Assembly: GCF_900106835.1 (NCBI RefSeq) | Contig: NZ_FNNR01000007.1 | Span: 248,001-312,000, forward strand | From: Arthrobacter sp. cf158 | GTDB taxonomy: Bacteria; Actinomycetota; Actinomycetes; Actinomycetales; Micrococcaceae | Direction of reading: 5' to 3' | DNA length: 64,000 bases | Part shown: positions 25,530-33,650 of the stretch, piece after piece | How positions within the stretch are numbered: the stretch's first letter is position 1 | Layout: every line of letters begins with the position of its first letter | Position numbers and translations under genes: made by a program | Notes under the pieces: model-generated | The model's input: the letters and a program-made list of their open reading frames with translations, nothing else | The model's database searches: none | Told to the model about the DNA's origin: nothing

Positions 25530-26801
25530 GTGGCCCTCGATATCACCCAACAGGCTCCGGTTATCAGTACCGGGCCAAACGCTGCAGCGGCCGGCCCGGC
25601 TTCCCGCGCCTACGTCATCGGCATGCCCATCGCGAGCGCAGGCCTCTGGATGGCTGTCCTCGCCCCGGCCCTGGTGGTCCTCGCCATCAAGGTTTCCGAC
25701 ATCACCACCCCGGACACCCGTGCGGGCGCACTCAGTCTGGTGGCCGGAGTCGGCGCGGCTGTCGCCTTGCTGGCCAACCCGTTCTTTGGCCGCCTCAGCG
25801 ACCGGACAACCTCCCGCTTCGGGATGCGCAAGCCCTGGATCGTGGGCGGCTCGTTGCTTGGCTTGGCATCCCTTTTCCTGCTGGGTTCAGCCACAGACGT
25901 CGGAATCGTCCTGGTCGCCTGGGTTGTAGCACAGCTGGGCTTCAACGCCGCCCTGGCCGCCTTGGTGGCAACGCTGCCGGACCAGGCTGCCCCGGCCGAA
26001 CGCGGACGACTCTCGGGCCTCATCGGCATGACGCTCCCCATCGGCCTGGTAGCGGCCGCCTTCTTCGCGCAGATGTTCGATAACGCCTTGCAGATGGCCG
26101 TTGTCCCCGGAATAGTGGGCACGGCCGTTGCCATCGCCTTCGCGTTCACCTTCAAGGACCGCGTGCTCACGGAAAAGCCGGCGCCGCTGAACGTCAAGGA
26201 GATCCTTGGCTCGTTCTACTTCAACCCCAAGGTCTTCCCCGGTTTGGGCTGGGCTTGGTTGACCAAATTCATGGTTTACGTCGGGTACTGCGCAGGGCTG
26301 CTCTACCTGCCGTATTTCTTCACGGACCACCTCCACATCGCCGAATCCCAGGTCACCAGCCTGGTGTTCCAAGCAACGTTGGTAAGCTCCGCCGGCACTG
26401 TGATCACCAGCCTCGCCGGAGGTTGGATCAGCGACCGCATAGGCAAGCGCAAGAGCATGGTGATCGCTTCCGCGCTCATCATGATGGCGGGCCTGATCGT
26501 GATCGCCACCAGCACTGAATCCAACCAGGTACTGGTTGGCCAGGGCATCCTCGGACTCGGCCTGGGCGTCTTCAGTGCCGTTGACGTAGCCCTCATCACG
26601 GACCTCCTGCCCGGCAACCAGTCTGAGAATGCCAAGACGTTCGGCGTCTTCAACATCGCACAGGCCCTCCCGCAGTCATTGGTCCCCGCCATCGCGTTCC
26701 CGGTGATCGCCTTCGGTGGCTACCCCGCATTGTTCCTCGGTGGTGCGGCAGTCGGCATCATCGGCGCCCTCCTCGTCACCCGTATCAAAGGAGTCAAGTA
26801 A
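25530..26801 (+). CDS. MFS transporter, sugar/glycoside type (GPH/SLC45-like)
   Basis: 423 residues from GTG 25530, which follows AGGAGG; the open frame extends upstream to 25245 but that part is antisense to the tetR gene and is rejected. Twelve membrane helices; the loop after helix 2 reads FFGRLSDRTTSRFGMRKPW, typical of cation-sugar-symporter-like MFS proteins. The stop codon TAA directly abuts the ATG of the GH3 beta-glucosidase gene, so transport of a glycoside and its hydrolysis inside the cell are coupled. The likely regulator is the divergent TetR. Confidence 0.9.
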   Translation: MALDITQQAPVISTGPNAAAAGPASRAYVIGMPIASAGLWMAVLAPALVVLAIKVSDITTPDTRAGALSLVAGVGAAVALLANPFFGRLSDRTTSRFGMRKPWIVGGSLLGLASLFLLGSATDVGIVLVAWVVAQLGFNAALAALVATLPDQAAPAERGRLSGLIGMTLPIGLVAAAFFAQMFDNALQMAVVPGIVGTAVAIAFAFTFKDRVLTEKPAPLNVKEILGSFYFNPKVFPGLGWAWLTKFMVYVGYCAGLLYLPYFFTDHLHIAESQVTSLVFQATLVSSAGTVITSLAGGWISDRIGKRKSMVIASALIMMAGLIVIATSTESNQVLVGQGILGLGLGVFSAVDVALITDLLPGNQSENAKTFGVFNIAQALPQSLVPAIAFPVIAFGGYPALFLGGAAVGIIGALLVTRIKGVK

Positions 26802-29297
26802 ATGAATCCCACACTCGCAGCAGCGGTCACGGCACCACAGGACGGTTCGCCGGACGCCGAAGCGCGGATCCGCGAACTCGCCCTGAGCCTGACGCTCGAG
26901 CAGCAAGTTCAGCTGCTGACCGGCGCTGATGTCTGGTCCACGCACGCCATCCCGGAGATCGGCCTGTCCCGCGTGGTCATGTCCGACGGACCGGCGGGCG
27001 TCCGCGGCGAAGACTTCGATGAGCGCCACGACTCCGTCTCCTTGCCGTCGTCGTCGGCTTTGTCTGCGACGTGGAGCGCCGAGACCGCCAACCGCTACGG
27101 GCAGGTCCTGGGCCAGGAAGCCCGCCGCAAAGGCGTCCACGCCGTTCTGGGTCCCACCATCAACCTGCACCGCTCACCCCTGGGCGGCCGCCACTTCGAG
27201 TGCATGAGCGAGGACCCCCGGCTCACCGCAACCATGGCGGCCGGGTACGTAGCCGGCGTGCAATCCATGGGCGTGGGCGCCACACCCAAGCATTACTTGG
27301 CCAATGAAGCCGAGACAGAGCGCTTCACCGCCGACTCCGTGGTGGACGAACGTCCGCTCCGCGAGCTGTACCTGGCTGCGTTTGAGGACGCCATCACGGA
27401 GGCCCGCGCTTGGCTGGTGATGAGCTCTTACAACTCCATCAATGGCACCACCGCGAGCGAAAACAAGCTGCTGGAGACGCCGCTGTCCACCGAGTGGGGC
27501 TTCGACGGCGTCGTAGTGTCCGACTGGACCGGTGTTCGCTCTATCGACGCCGCCAACGCCCACCAAGACCTGGAAATGCCCGGCCCGGTAGGCCACTGGG
27601 GACCTAAGCTCCTTGCCGCCGTCAGCGATGGCCGCGTCAGCCGCGAGGCGATCCTGGAAAAGGTCACCCGAATCCTGCGCCTGGCCGCCCGCGTCGGTTC
27701 ACTCGAAGGCTTCGAACCTGCTGTGACCCAGCTCCCCACGCAACTTGACGGTGCCGCCGTCGCACGTGAAGTAGCCGTCCGCGGTGCCGTGCTGGTCCGC
27801 AACAAGGGCCTCCTGCCGCTGGACGCCAAGGCGCTCAGCAGCATTGCTGTGATCGGCCACAATGCAGATGAGGCCCGCACGCAGGGCGGCGGAAGCGCCA
27901 CCGTGATGCCCAAGTACACCGTCTCGCCGCTGGAGGGCCTGCGGAACGCACTGCCCGACGACGTCAAGGTCAGCTACGCGCGGGGCGCCAAGGTTGCCGA
28001 GGGCATCCAGCCGTTCCCCCGCACCTCGCTGCACAACCCCGTCTCCAACGTCCCCGGAATCCGCGTCACGTTCCTGGCAGCTGACGGTAGCGAAATTTCC
28101 GGCGAAGACCGCTTGGCGTCGCACCTGATTTGGTTCGGCATCGGAATCCCCGACGGCGCTGCCTCCATCCGCATGCAGGCGGACTGGACTGCCGAAACAG
28201 CAGGCGTCCACCACCTGGGCGTGGGCACCGTGGGCCGGATCCGCTTTGTCCTGGACGGCACGGAGGTCTTCAACAGCGAGCTTGAGGACGATACCGAAGT
28301 CCTGGGCGCGGCGCTGTTCGATCCTCCCAAGACTGTCCACGCCATCGAAACCACGGCCGGTCAGAGCGTACGGATCGAGGCCGAGTACCAGTTGCCCGCG
28401 GAACAGGTCATCCCGTTCACCGCCATCCTGCTGGGCGAGGAGACCGTGGTGGAAGATCCGCAGGCCGAGATCGACGCCGCCGTGGAAGCTGCCCTCAACT
28501 CCGACGTAGCCGTGGTGGTGGTGGGCACCAATGCGGCCATCGAGTCCGAGGGCTTCGACCGCAAGGATTTGGATCTTCCCGGCTACCAGAATCAGTTGGT
28601 GGAAGCTGTGGTGGCAGCGAATCCCCGCACAGTGGTGGTGGTGAACTCGGGTTCGCCTGTGGTGATGCCGTGGCTGGACACAGTGGATGCAGTCCTGCTG
28701 GGCTGGTTCGGCGGCCAGGAGTTCGGCAGCGCAATCGCGGACATCCTCCTGGGTGTCGAAGAGCCGGGTGGACGCCTTCCCACCACTTGGCCCGCCGCGC
28801 TGGAGGACGTCCCTGTCCTGAGCACCACACCCGTGGACGGCAAGGTGGTCTACTCGGAGGGAATCCACATCGGCTACCGTGCTTGGCTGAAGCAGCAAGC
28901 CGAAGGCGGCGCAGCTCCTGCCCTGCCGTTCGGCTTCGGGCTTGGATACACCACCTTTGACCTCGGCACGGCGCACGCGCCCCAAGGGGTGACCGCCGGG
29001 AACGATGTTGTGGTCCACGTCCCCGTCAAGAACACCGGTACCCGCACAGGACGGGAAGTAGTCCAGGTTTATCTGGAACGCCCTGAATCAGCCGTGGAGA
29101 GGCCTGTGCGCTGGCTCGCCGGCTACGCCGGAACGCACCTCGCCCCCGCCGGCACTGAGAGCGTGGAAATAACCATCCCCGCCAAGGCGTTTGCGCATTA
29201 CGACGGCGGCTGGCAGTTTGAGCAGGGCACGTTCCGTCTGCTGGTGGGCCGTCACTCGGCCGACGAGTTCCAGTCCATGGACATCGAACTCCGGTAA
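26802..29297 (+). CDS. Glycoside hydrolase family 3 beta-glucosidase
   Basis: 831 residues. The order is the GH3 N-terminal barrel (about 30-300) with nucleophile Asp241 in VVSDWTG and the substrate-binding KHYLANEAE, the alpha/beta sandwich domain, a PA14-like domain inserted in it (about 415-545), and a C-terminal fibronectin III-like domain (VHVPVKNTGTRTGREVVQVY). This is the layout of family members that cut beta-glucosides and related glycosides with retention. No signal peptide is seen, so it acts in the cytoplasm on substrate brought in by the MFS transporter just upstream. The exact sugar linkage cannot be read from sequence. Confidence 0.94.
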   Translation: MNPTLAAAVTAPQDGSPDAEARIRELALSLTLEQQVQLLTGADVWSTHAIPEIGLSRVVMSDGPAGVRGEDFDERHDSVSLPSSSALSATWSAETANRYGQVLGQEARRKGVHAVLGPTINLHRSPLGGRHFECMSEDPRLTATMAAGYVAGVQSMGVGATPKHYLANEAETERFTADSVVDERPLRELYLAAFEDAITEARAWLVMSSYNSINGTTASENKLLETPLSTEWGFDGVVVSDWTGVRSIDAANAHQDLEMPGPVGHWGPKLLAAVSDGRVSREAILEKVTRILRLAARVGSLEGFEPAVTQLPTQLDGAAVAREVAVRGAVLVRNKGLLPLDAKALSSIAVIGHNADEARTQGGGSATVMPKYTVSPLEGLRNALPDDVKVSYARGAKVAEGIQPFPRTSLHNPVSNVPGIRVTFLAADGSEISGEDRLASHLIWFGIGIPDGAASIRMQADWTAETAGVHHLGVGTVGRIRFVLDGTEVFNSELEDDTEVLGAALFDPPKTVHAIETTAGQSVRIEAEYQLPAEQVIPFTAILLGEETVVEDPQAEIDAAVEAALNSDVAVVVVGTNAAIESEGFDRKDLDLPGYQNQLVEAVVAANPRTVVVVNSGSPVVMPWLDTVDAVLLGWFGGQEFGSAIADILLGVEEPGGRLPTTWPAALEDVPVLSTTPVDGKVVYSEGIHIGYRAWLKQQAEGGAAPALPFGFGLGYTTFDLGTAHAPQGVTAGNDVVVHVPVKNTGTRTGREVVQVYLERPESAVERPVRWLAGYAGTHLAPAGTESVEITIPAKAFAHYDGGWQFEQGTFRLLVGRHSADEFQSMDIELR

Positions 29298-29451
29298 TAC
29301 AGGTGCGAAATGACGCTGGGTGGCGGCTTTTTTGGCCGTCACCCACGTGGTTTTCGCCACAAGCGGTAGAACTGGGGTATGGTATGGAATTTTCGTGGCA
29401 TGCTGTACGTTGCATACCCGGTAACCCCCTAACACGAAGAGGCATTAAAAA

Positions 29452-29751
29452 GTGGCAGCCGATTACGACGAACTCCGTACCGATGTAAAAGAGAACCAGG
29501 AGCAGTCCCTCCAGGCTCTCCAGTCCGCCAGCGCTCCCACGGCCAAGAGTGTCGTGCTTGAACTGGACGAAACCGATGGCCTCGATGCCAACGGCCCCGG
29601 CGGCGAAATCGTCGCTGAAGAACTGGTCATCCAGGTCATTCCGCAGGCAAACGACGAGTTCACTTGTCACTCCTGCTTCCTGGTCCGCCACCGTTCGCAG
29701 ATCGCTCGCGAAAAAGATGGCGTCGCCTACTGCACTGACTGCGAAGGCTAG
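29452..29751 (+). CDS. DUF4193 family protein
   Basis: 99 residues from GTG 29452 (AGAGGC ahead). It is a standard-length DUF4193 protein: acidic N-terminal half (ATDYDELRTDVKEN-like start), then a zinc-ribbon-like end with Cys pairs CHSC and CTDC and the conserved FLVRHRSQIA. The family is nearly confined to actinobacteria, is highly conserved and usually lies in core genome. Its role is not established. It ends at a very strong bidirectional hairpin. Confidence 0.92.
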   Translation: MAADYDELRTDVKENQEQSLQALQSASAPTAKSVVLELDETDGLDANGPGGEIVAEELVIQVIPQANDEFTCHSCFLVRHRSQIAREKDGVAYCTDCEG

Positions 29752-29805
29752 ACGACCCACCACCCCGGCGGGCTAAACATCGTCAGGGAGTGCCGCCGTC
29801 GGGAT

Positions 29806-29853
29806 TTAATTGCGGAAGGACCGGAGCGAACGCTCCGGTCCTTCCGCAATTAA
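29806..29853. terminator. Long perfect bidirectional terminator hairpin
   Basis: A 23-bp perfect inverted repeat (29806-29828 and 29831-29853) with only AA between the arms, starting TTAATTGCGGAAGGACC. It lies between the converging DUF4193 and LapA-like genes. Its core is identical to that of the hairpin at 24737-24774. Confidence 0.9.
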
Positions 29854-29862
29854 CGCCCAGCG

Positions 29863-30213
29863 CTAGAGTGGGCCGCCCACGGTCTTGTTCCGGCGGTGGT
29901 TGGCGATCCTAAGCTGGAGGATCCGTGCCCCTCCCGCCAAGGCCACCAGGACCCCTCCACCAACGGCGGCGATGAAGAGCGTGGTCCCCAGCGCGAGGGT
30001 CCCCTCAAATCCCAGGAAACGGACAGTGATCTCGTCCTGGTTTTGAACGAAGAACACGATCAACATGACCAGGAGGACCAGCCCCACAGCCACCGCGACC
30101 CAAACCGCAGCGGTCCGGGTGGGCCTGGACCGACCCGGCACCGGAGGCGCGACTATGCGTTCCTGCGGTTCCGAACCGACAGGGATCCTTGCGGCATCTT
30201 CTTGGAAACTCAT
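29863..30213 (-). CDS. LapA-domain (DUF1049) small membrane protein
   Basis: 116 residues. A ~35-residue polar N-terminus leads to two membrane helices (AAVWVAVAVGLVLLVMLIVFFVQN and LGTTLFIAAVGGGVLVALAG, given in part) joined by ITVRFLGFEG, the DUF1049/LapA signature. Members are inner-membrane proteins; E. coli LapA works with LapB in LPS control, but in Gram-positives the role is unknown. ATG 30213 follows GGGGAGGGG. The shared motif AGCATGCTTATG lies 44 bases upstream. Confidence 0.85.
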   Translation of the reverse strand: MSFQEDAARIPVGSEPQERIVAPPVPGRSRPTRTAAVWVAVAVGLVLLVMLIVFFVQNQDEITVRFLGFEGTLALGTTLFIAAVGGGVLVALAGGARILQLRIANHRRNKTVGGPL

Positions 30214-30256
30214 GGATTGGCCCCTCCCCAGACAGCTGATGCTGTGCCATGAACAT

Positions 30257-30268
30257 CATAAGCATGCT
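30257..30268 (-). promoter_or_regulatory. AGCATGCTTATG motif upstream of the LapA-like gene
   Basis: The 12-base motif, read on the - strand, is identical to 55667-55678 upstream of Mn-catalase. A shared stress promoter element is an inference. Confidence 0.4.
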
Positions 30269-30313
30269 GATGAATTGCACAACAGGGGCGTGACGGCTGG
30301 ATGACGTTTCCGC

Positions 30314-30547
30314 CTATTTCATCGAGTAATCCGTGCTTGTCGGTCCCGGATCATTGTTCCGAACGGCGTAGTGATGGCCTTCCGAATCAGTCTCGACATC
30401 GAAGTTCTTCAAGTCCTGCTCGGAGGCCGTCTCGAAGTCGTCATGCTTGTGCACCACAGGGGAGTCCGTGTCGCCGTGGGTTGCCGGTCCAAAGACGTAC
30501 GTCAGCCTTTCGGTCACATGCTGGAAGCCTTCCAACTTGCGTCCCAT
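30314..30547 (-). CDS. Small acidic hypothetical protein, paralog of the gene at 30669-30893
   Basis: 77 residues from ATG 30547, well placed after GGAGG; the open frame continues upstream to 30772 but that part is shadow. It has the segment HVTERLTYVFGPATHG, then a polar, acidic, His-rich tail. The motif [TF]-x-[VI]-FGPA recurs in the neighbouring small gene, so the two look like diverged tandem copies. No known family or function. Cytoplasmic; no signal or membrane segment. Confidence 0.7.
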   Translation of the reverse strand: MGRKLEGFQHVTERLTYVFGPATHGDTDSPVVHKHDDFETASEQDLKNFDVETDSEGHHYAVRNNDPGPTSTDYSMK

Positions 30548-30668
30548 TGTTCTTCCACCTCCTTTCTTACGGGAGAGAAAAAACGGCAGGGCACTTGCGT
30601 GCCGCCCGTGAGGCAATTTTACGCCCGGCAGCCCCAAAAGGCTCCGGCGCCAGAGGCTTGGCGCGGTG

Positions 30669-30893
30669 TCAGCGCAGGGATTTGTCGTCCGGGTTGCGGG
30701 GCACCACATAGGTGCTGCCATCGGGGCGGCGGAGGGTTTCCCATTGCTGCGTCTCAGCCTGGCGCTGGGCAAGCAACTTCCGGTTTGCCTCGGTCATTTC
30801 ATGATCAAGGGAACTGCTTTGCGCCGGACCAAAAATGACCCGAAACTTCCCAGTGGCGCGCATGAACTTCCGCGTAAGGGATTCCTTTGCCAC
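30669..30893 (-). CDS. Small basic hypothetical protein, paralog of the gene at 30314-30547
   Basis: 74 residues from GTG 30893. It contains RKFMRATGKFRVIFGPAQSS, matching the VFGPA region of the next gene, then a helical Gln/Arg-rich part (NRKLLAQRQAETQQWETL) and the end RRPDGSTYVVPRNPDD. It is divergent from the OhrR-type regulator gene, with a 94-base shared promoter region, so that regulator may control it. Function unknown. Confidence 0.7.
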   Translation of the reverse strand: MAKESLTRKFMRATGKFRVIFGPAQSSSLDHEMTEANRKLLAQRQAETQQWETLRRPDGSTYVVPRNPDDKSLR

Positions 30894-30932
30894 GCTTGAT
30901 CGACTCCTCTTTTAGACGGTTCAATAAGTCCA

Positions 30933-30957
30933 TAGTACGCTAATCATTAGTACACTA
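30933..30957. promoter_or_regulatory. Candidate OhrR/MarR operator
   Basis: TAGTACGCTAAT-C-ATTAGTACACTA, a 25-bp imperfect palindrome (nine of twelve positions pair) centred at 30945, A/T-rich in a G/C-rich background, 31 bases ahead of the regulator's start. It could control both divergent genes. Confidence 0.55.
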
Positions 30958-30987
30958 ACTAACTGGGGCATCAAGCAGGAGGAAACC

Positions 30988-31452
30988 ATGACCACCGTCA
31001 GCGACACCACCCAGGAGGACGACCTCCTGCTGGAGCGCCAGCTCTGCTTCGCCCTCACCGTGGCGTCCCGAAGCGTGGTGGGCGTCTACAAGCCAGTGCT
31101 GGAACGCCTGGGGCTCACCCACCCCCAATACCTGGTGATGCTTGCGCTCTGGGAACGGAGCCCGCGGACCCTCAAGGACATCAGCGACAGCCTCCTCCAC
31201 GAGCCCGCCACCCTCTCCCCCTTGCTGAAGCGGCTGGAGGAAGCCGAGCTCATCACCCGCGAACGGGTGCCCGGCAACGAGCGCGCATTGGCCATCAAGC
31301 TCACAGCCAAGGGCGCAGCGCTCCGCGAGCAGGCAACGGCCGTTCCCGGCGAAATCCGCGAGCGCCTGCAACTCAGCCGCGAAGAAGTGGCCGGGCTCCA
31401 CCAGGCCATGACGGGCCTGATTGCAGCTACCCAACGCAACAGCTCTTCCTGA
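30988..31452 (+). CDS. MarR-family regulator, OhrR-like peroxide sensor
   Basis: 154 residues from ATG 30988 after AGGAGGAAA. The N-terminal ERQLCFALTVASR matches OhrR proteins, where the single reactive Cys (here Cys20) is oxidised by organic hydroperoxides and releases DNA. The winged helix follows (TLKDISDSLLHEPATLSPLL in part, wing NERALAIKL). OhrR usually sits beside the organic-hydroperoxide reductase gene ohr; none is in this window, so its targets may be the divergent small gene and others elsewhere. Confidence 0.88.
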   Translation: MTTVSDTTQEDDLLLERQLCFALTVASRSVVGVYKPVLERLGLTHPQYLVMLALWERSPRTLKDISDSLLHEPATLSPLLKRLEEAELITRERVPGNERALAIKLTAKGAALREQATAVPGEIRERLQLSREEVAGLHQAMTGLIAATQRNSSS

Positions 31453-31567
31453 CCGCCACATCAGCGCGCACTATCCCTAGCCAAGCGCAGGGCCGCGGTG
31501 GTCTCCTTGAAGCGAGGACGCGGGCACCACACGTGCCGCGTAAAATGGACGCAACTTAGGAGATTCC

Positions 31568-32095
31568 ATGCGCATGCGATTTGTTCGGCCCCTGTTGGCA
31601 GTCCTGGCCCTCGCTGGCCTCGCCGCATGCTCCGGCACCCCCACCCCAGGCTCCACGGGCAGCGCAACCCAAGCACCGTCGTCGGCGGCTCCTTCCAGCA
31701 ACGCTCCTTCCAGCAGCGCTCCCACCAGCAGCAGCCAGCCGGCCACCCCCGGTCAGGGCAACGCCGAGCTCTCCATCACGCTCCTTGAGACCCCGGAAGC
31801 GGCACCTCAGACCTTTACACTCGTGTGTGCCGGCGGCACGCCGGCCGCCGAAAGCAAGCATCCGTCCGCAGCGGAAGCGTGCGCCACCATCAAGAACAGC
31901 CCCGCCATCCTGAGCCCGGCACCTCCCCGGACGGACCAGGCGTGCACCATGCAGTACGGCGGTCCCGCCACGGCCACAGTGACCGGAGCCGTGGACGGCA
32001 AGGAAGTCACGGCCGCCTTCAGCCGCACGGACGGCTGCCAGATCGCCCTGTGGGACGCCGCGAAGAGCGTCCTCGGTTCAGATGGCGGACTCTAG
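31568..32095 (+). CDS. Lipoprotein with subtilisin-inhibitor-like (SSI) domain
   Basis: 175 residues. The signal peptide ends in lipobox LAAC. A Ser/Pro/Ala spacer of ~45 residues follows, then an SSI-type domain with four Cys: TLVCAGG, AEACATI, QACTMQYGG and TDGCQIALW, plus the loop TATVTGAVDGKEV. In Streptomyces subtilisin inhibitor the four Cys form two disulfides and the loop after the third Cys blocks serine proteases. Anchored outside the cell it could restrain a protease, for instance the subtilase at 48064-51252 (inference). It is followed, with a 14-base overlap, by the next gene. Confidence 0.8.
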   Translation: MRMRFVRPLLAVLALAGLAACSGTPTPGSTGSATQAPSSAAPSSNAPSSSAPTSSSQPATPGQGNAELSITLLETPEAAPQTFTLVCAGGTPAAESKHPSAAEACATIKNSPAILSPAPPRTDQACTMQYGGPATATVTGAVDGKEVTAAFSRTDGCQIALWDAAKSVLGSDGGL

Positions 32096-33020
32096 GCTGC
32101 AACACCTCCCCCAGGAGCAATGGCTCGGGCTGGAGGCAGCCCATCATGCGCGGGTCGCCCGGTACGCAGATCCCTATCTGGCACGACGATCGGCAGGTAA
32201 GAAGCACCCCGTCGAGGACTTCCTCTTTACGTATTACACCCAGAAACCGGGCCAGCTGCTCCGCTGGCATCCCGGCGACGGAGTGGTCCTCAGCGGGGAT
32301 CGCGCCCTGGAGCGCGCCGCGTGGAAGTTTTACCGAACGCTCGACGACGACGACCTCGCCTCTGCGGGATTGCCGGCGGGCACCCCTGCGGTCACCTTTG
32401 ACCGGGACGGCTTCCTGGCGGACCGCGCGGAAGCAGTCCGTTTCGCGGGGATCATCCTGGGCGGCACAGCGAAGCGGCCGGCCCAGTTCGGTTGCTTCGG
32501 GCTGCACGAGTGGGCCATGGTGTACCGGCAGGAGAAGTTCGAGCTGCGGCACGAATACTTGAAGCTCCGGCTCGGCGGCGAGGGCACGGACACTGTGGTG
32601 GAAGAGAACCGCATCCGCTGCTCCCATTTCGATGCCTTCCGTTTCTACACACCGGATGCCATCCCACTGAACGAGCTCACGCCCACCCGTGAGAACCAGC
32701 GGACCATGGAGCAGCCGGGATGCCTGCACGCCAACATGGACCTCTACAAATGGGCCTACAAGCTGACGCCCGCGCTGCCCAGTGGACTGGTGATGGACTG
32801 CTTCGAGTTGTCGTGGCGGATCCGGACCATGGACATGCAGGCCTCCCCTTACGATCTCGAAGAATGGGGCTACCCACCCATCAGGATTGAGACACCGCAG
32901 GGCAAAGCCGAGTACGTTGAGTACCAGCGGGCTTTCGCGGCCGAATCCCAGGAGCTGCGGGCCCGCGTGCTCCAGGCAGTGGGGCCGCTCCTGAACCAGC
33001 TGAGCGGGTTGGCTGCCTAG
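32082..33020 (+). CDS. Conserved actinobacterial protein often labelled 3-methyladenine DNA glycosylase
   Basis: 312 residues, soluble. It has the family's hallmark block KHPVEDFLFTYYTQKPGQLLRWHPG, given here as HPVEDFLFTYY and LLRWHPG, and further on FGCFGLHEWAMVY, RCSHFDAFRFYTP and PGCLHANMDLYKWAYKL. Genome annotations often call it a 3-methyladenine glycosylase, but I see no helix-hairpin-helix glycosylase motif, so that label should be treated as unproven. Start ATG 32082 overlaps the end of the SSI lipoprotein gene by 14 bases. The position between two SSI-like genes suggests one operon (31568-33469). Confidence 0.75.
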   Translation: MADSRLQHLPQEQWLGLEAAHHARVARYADPYLARRSAGKKHPVEDFLFTYYTQKPGQLLRWHPGDGVVLSGDRALERAAWKFYRTLDDDDLASAGLPAGTPAVTFDRDGFLADRAEAVRFAGIILGGTAKRPAQFGCFGLHEWAMVYRQEKFELRHEYLKLRLGGEGTDTVVEENRIRCSHFDAFRFYTPDAIPLNELTPTRENQRTMEQPGCLHANMDLYKWAYKLTPALPSGLVMDCFELSWRIRTMDMQASPYDLEEWGYPPIRIETPQGKAEYVEYQRAFAAESQELRARVLQAVGPLLNQLSGLAA

Positions 33021-33049
33021 GCACCCGCCGCCACCAGCGAAAGGTACCC

Positions 33050-33469
33050 ATGGTTTCCCCGCAAGAGAACGACGCAAACAACAGCGACCCAAGCACGAGC
33101 GAATACGACGTCGACCTGACAGTCACGCTGACAGAGGCACCTGGCGCTGAGAGCAGGGAGTTCCACCTGCGGTCCGCCGCAGGCATCATGTCCCCGGACC
33201 CGGAAACGCTGGACTCGGATTTGCCGGACGCACCTGCGGCGCTTGCCGCCGTCGAGCAATTCGGGGAAGAAATCTTCTTTCCCGAGCCGCGGCCGGACCG
33301 AATCTGCACGCAGCAGTACGGCGGCCCCCAAGTGGCCGTGGTCAAGGGCTGGTTCCGTGGCCGCAAAGTACTTAGCCACTTCAGCCGGACGGACGGCTGC
33401 GAGATCGCGCGGTGGAAGACGTTGGCGGCCCTGTTGGGGAACACCGGGGGTTCCACCGGCGCTGTGTAG
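33050..33469 (+). CDS. Cytosolic SSI-like paralog lacking signal peptide and first disulfide
   Basis: 139 residues from ATG 33050. The C-terminal half RICTQQYGGP, then GWFRGRKVLSHFSRTDGCEIARW, lines up with QACTMQYGGP ... AFSRTDGCQIALW of the lipoprotein two genes upstream. It has no signal sequence, and the first two Cys of the SSI fold are absent; only the second pair remains. So it is a diverged SSI-type domain that should stay in the cytoplasm, where a disulfide is less likely. Function unknown. It closes the operon; a hairpin follows at 33556. Confidence 0.7.
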   Translation: MVSPQENDANNSDPSTSEYDVDLTVTLTEAPGAESREFHLRSAAGIMSPDPETLDSDLPDAPAALAAVEQFGEEIFFPEPRPDRICTQQYGGPQVAVVKGWFRGRKVLSHFSRTDGCEIARWKTLAALLGNTGGSTGAV

Positions 33470-33555
33470 GGCAATTCCCCCACTCAGTTCTGGGAATCAC
33501 ACCCAGCTTTTTGGAAACCCTATACGTACGGGGCCGTCTGAACCACGGCGGGCCT

Positions 33556-33589
33556 CTGCCCTGTGGGGATAACTCCCCCCACAGGGCAG
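33556..33589. terminator. Terminator hairpin after the SSI operon
   Basis: CTGCCCTGTGGGG (33556-33568) pairs perfectly with CCCCACAGGGCAG (33577-33589), 13 bp, between converging genes. Confidence 0.75.
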
Positions 33590-33650
33590 CGCGGGCCGGG
33601 TTTGGATCCGTTCGAGGACCAGGTGCCGCCCATAGCGGACCTGGCCAGCC

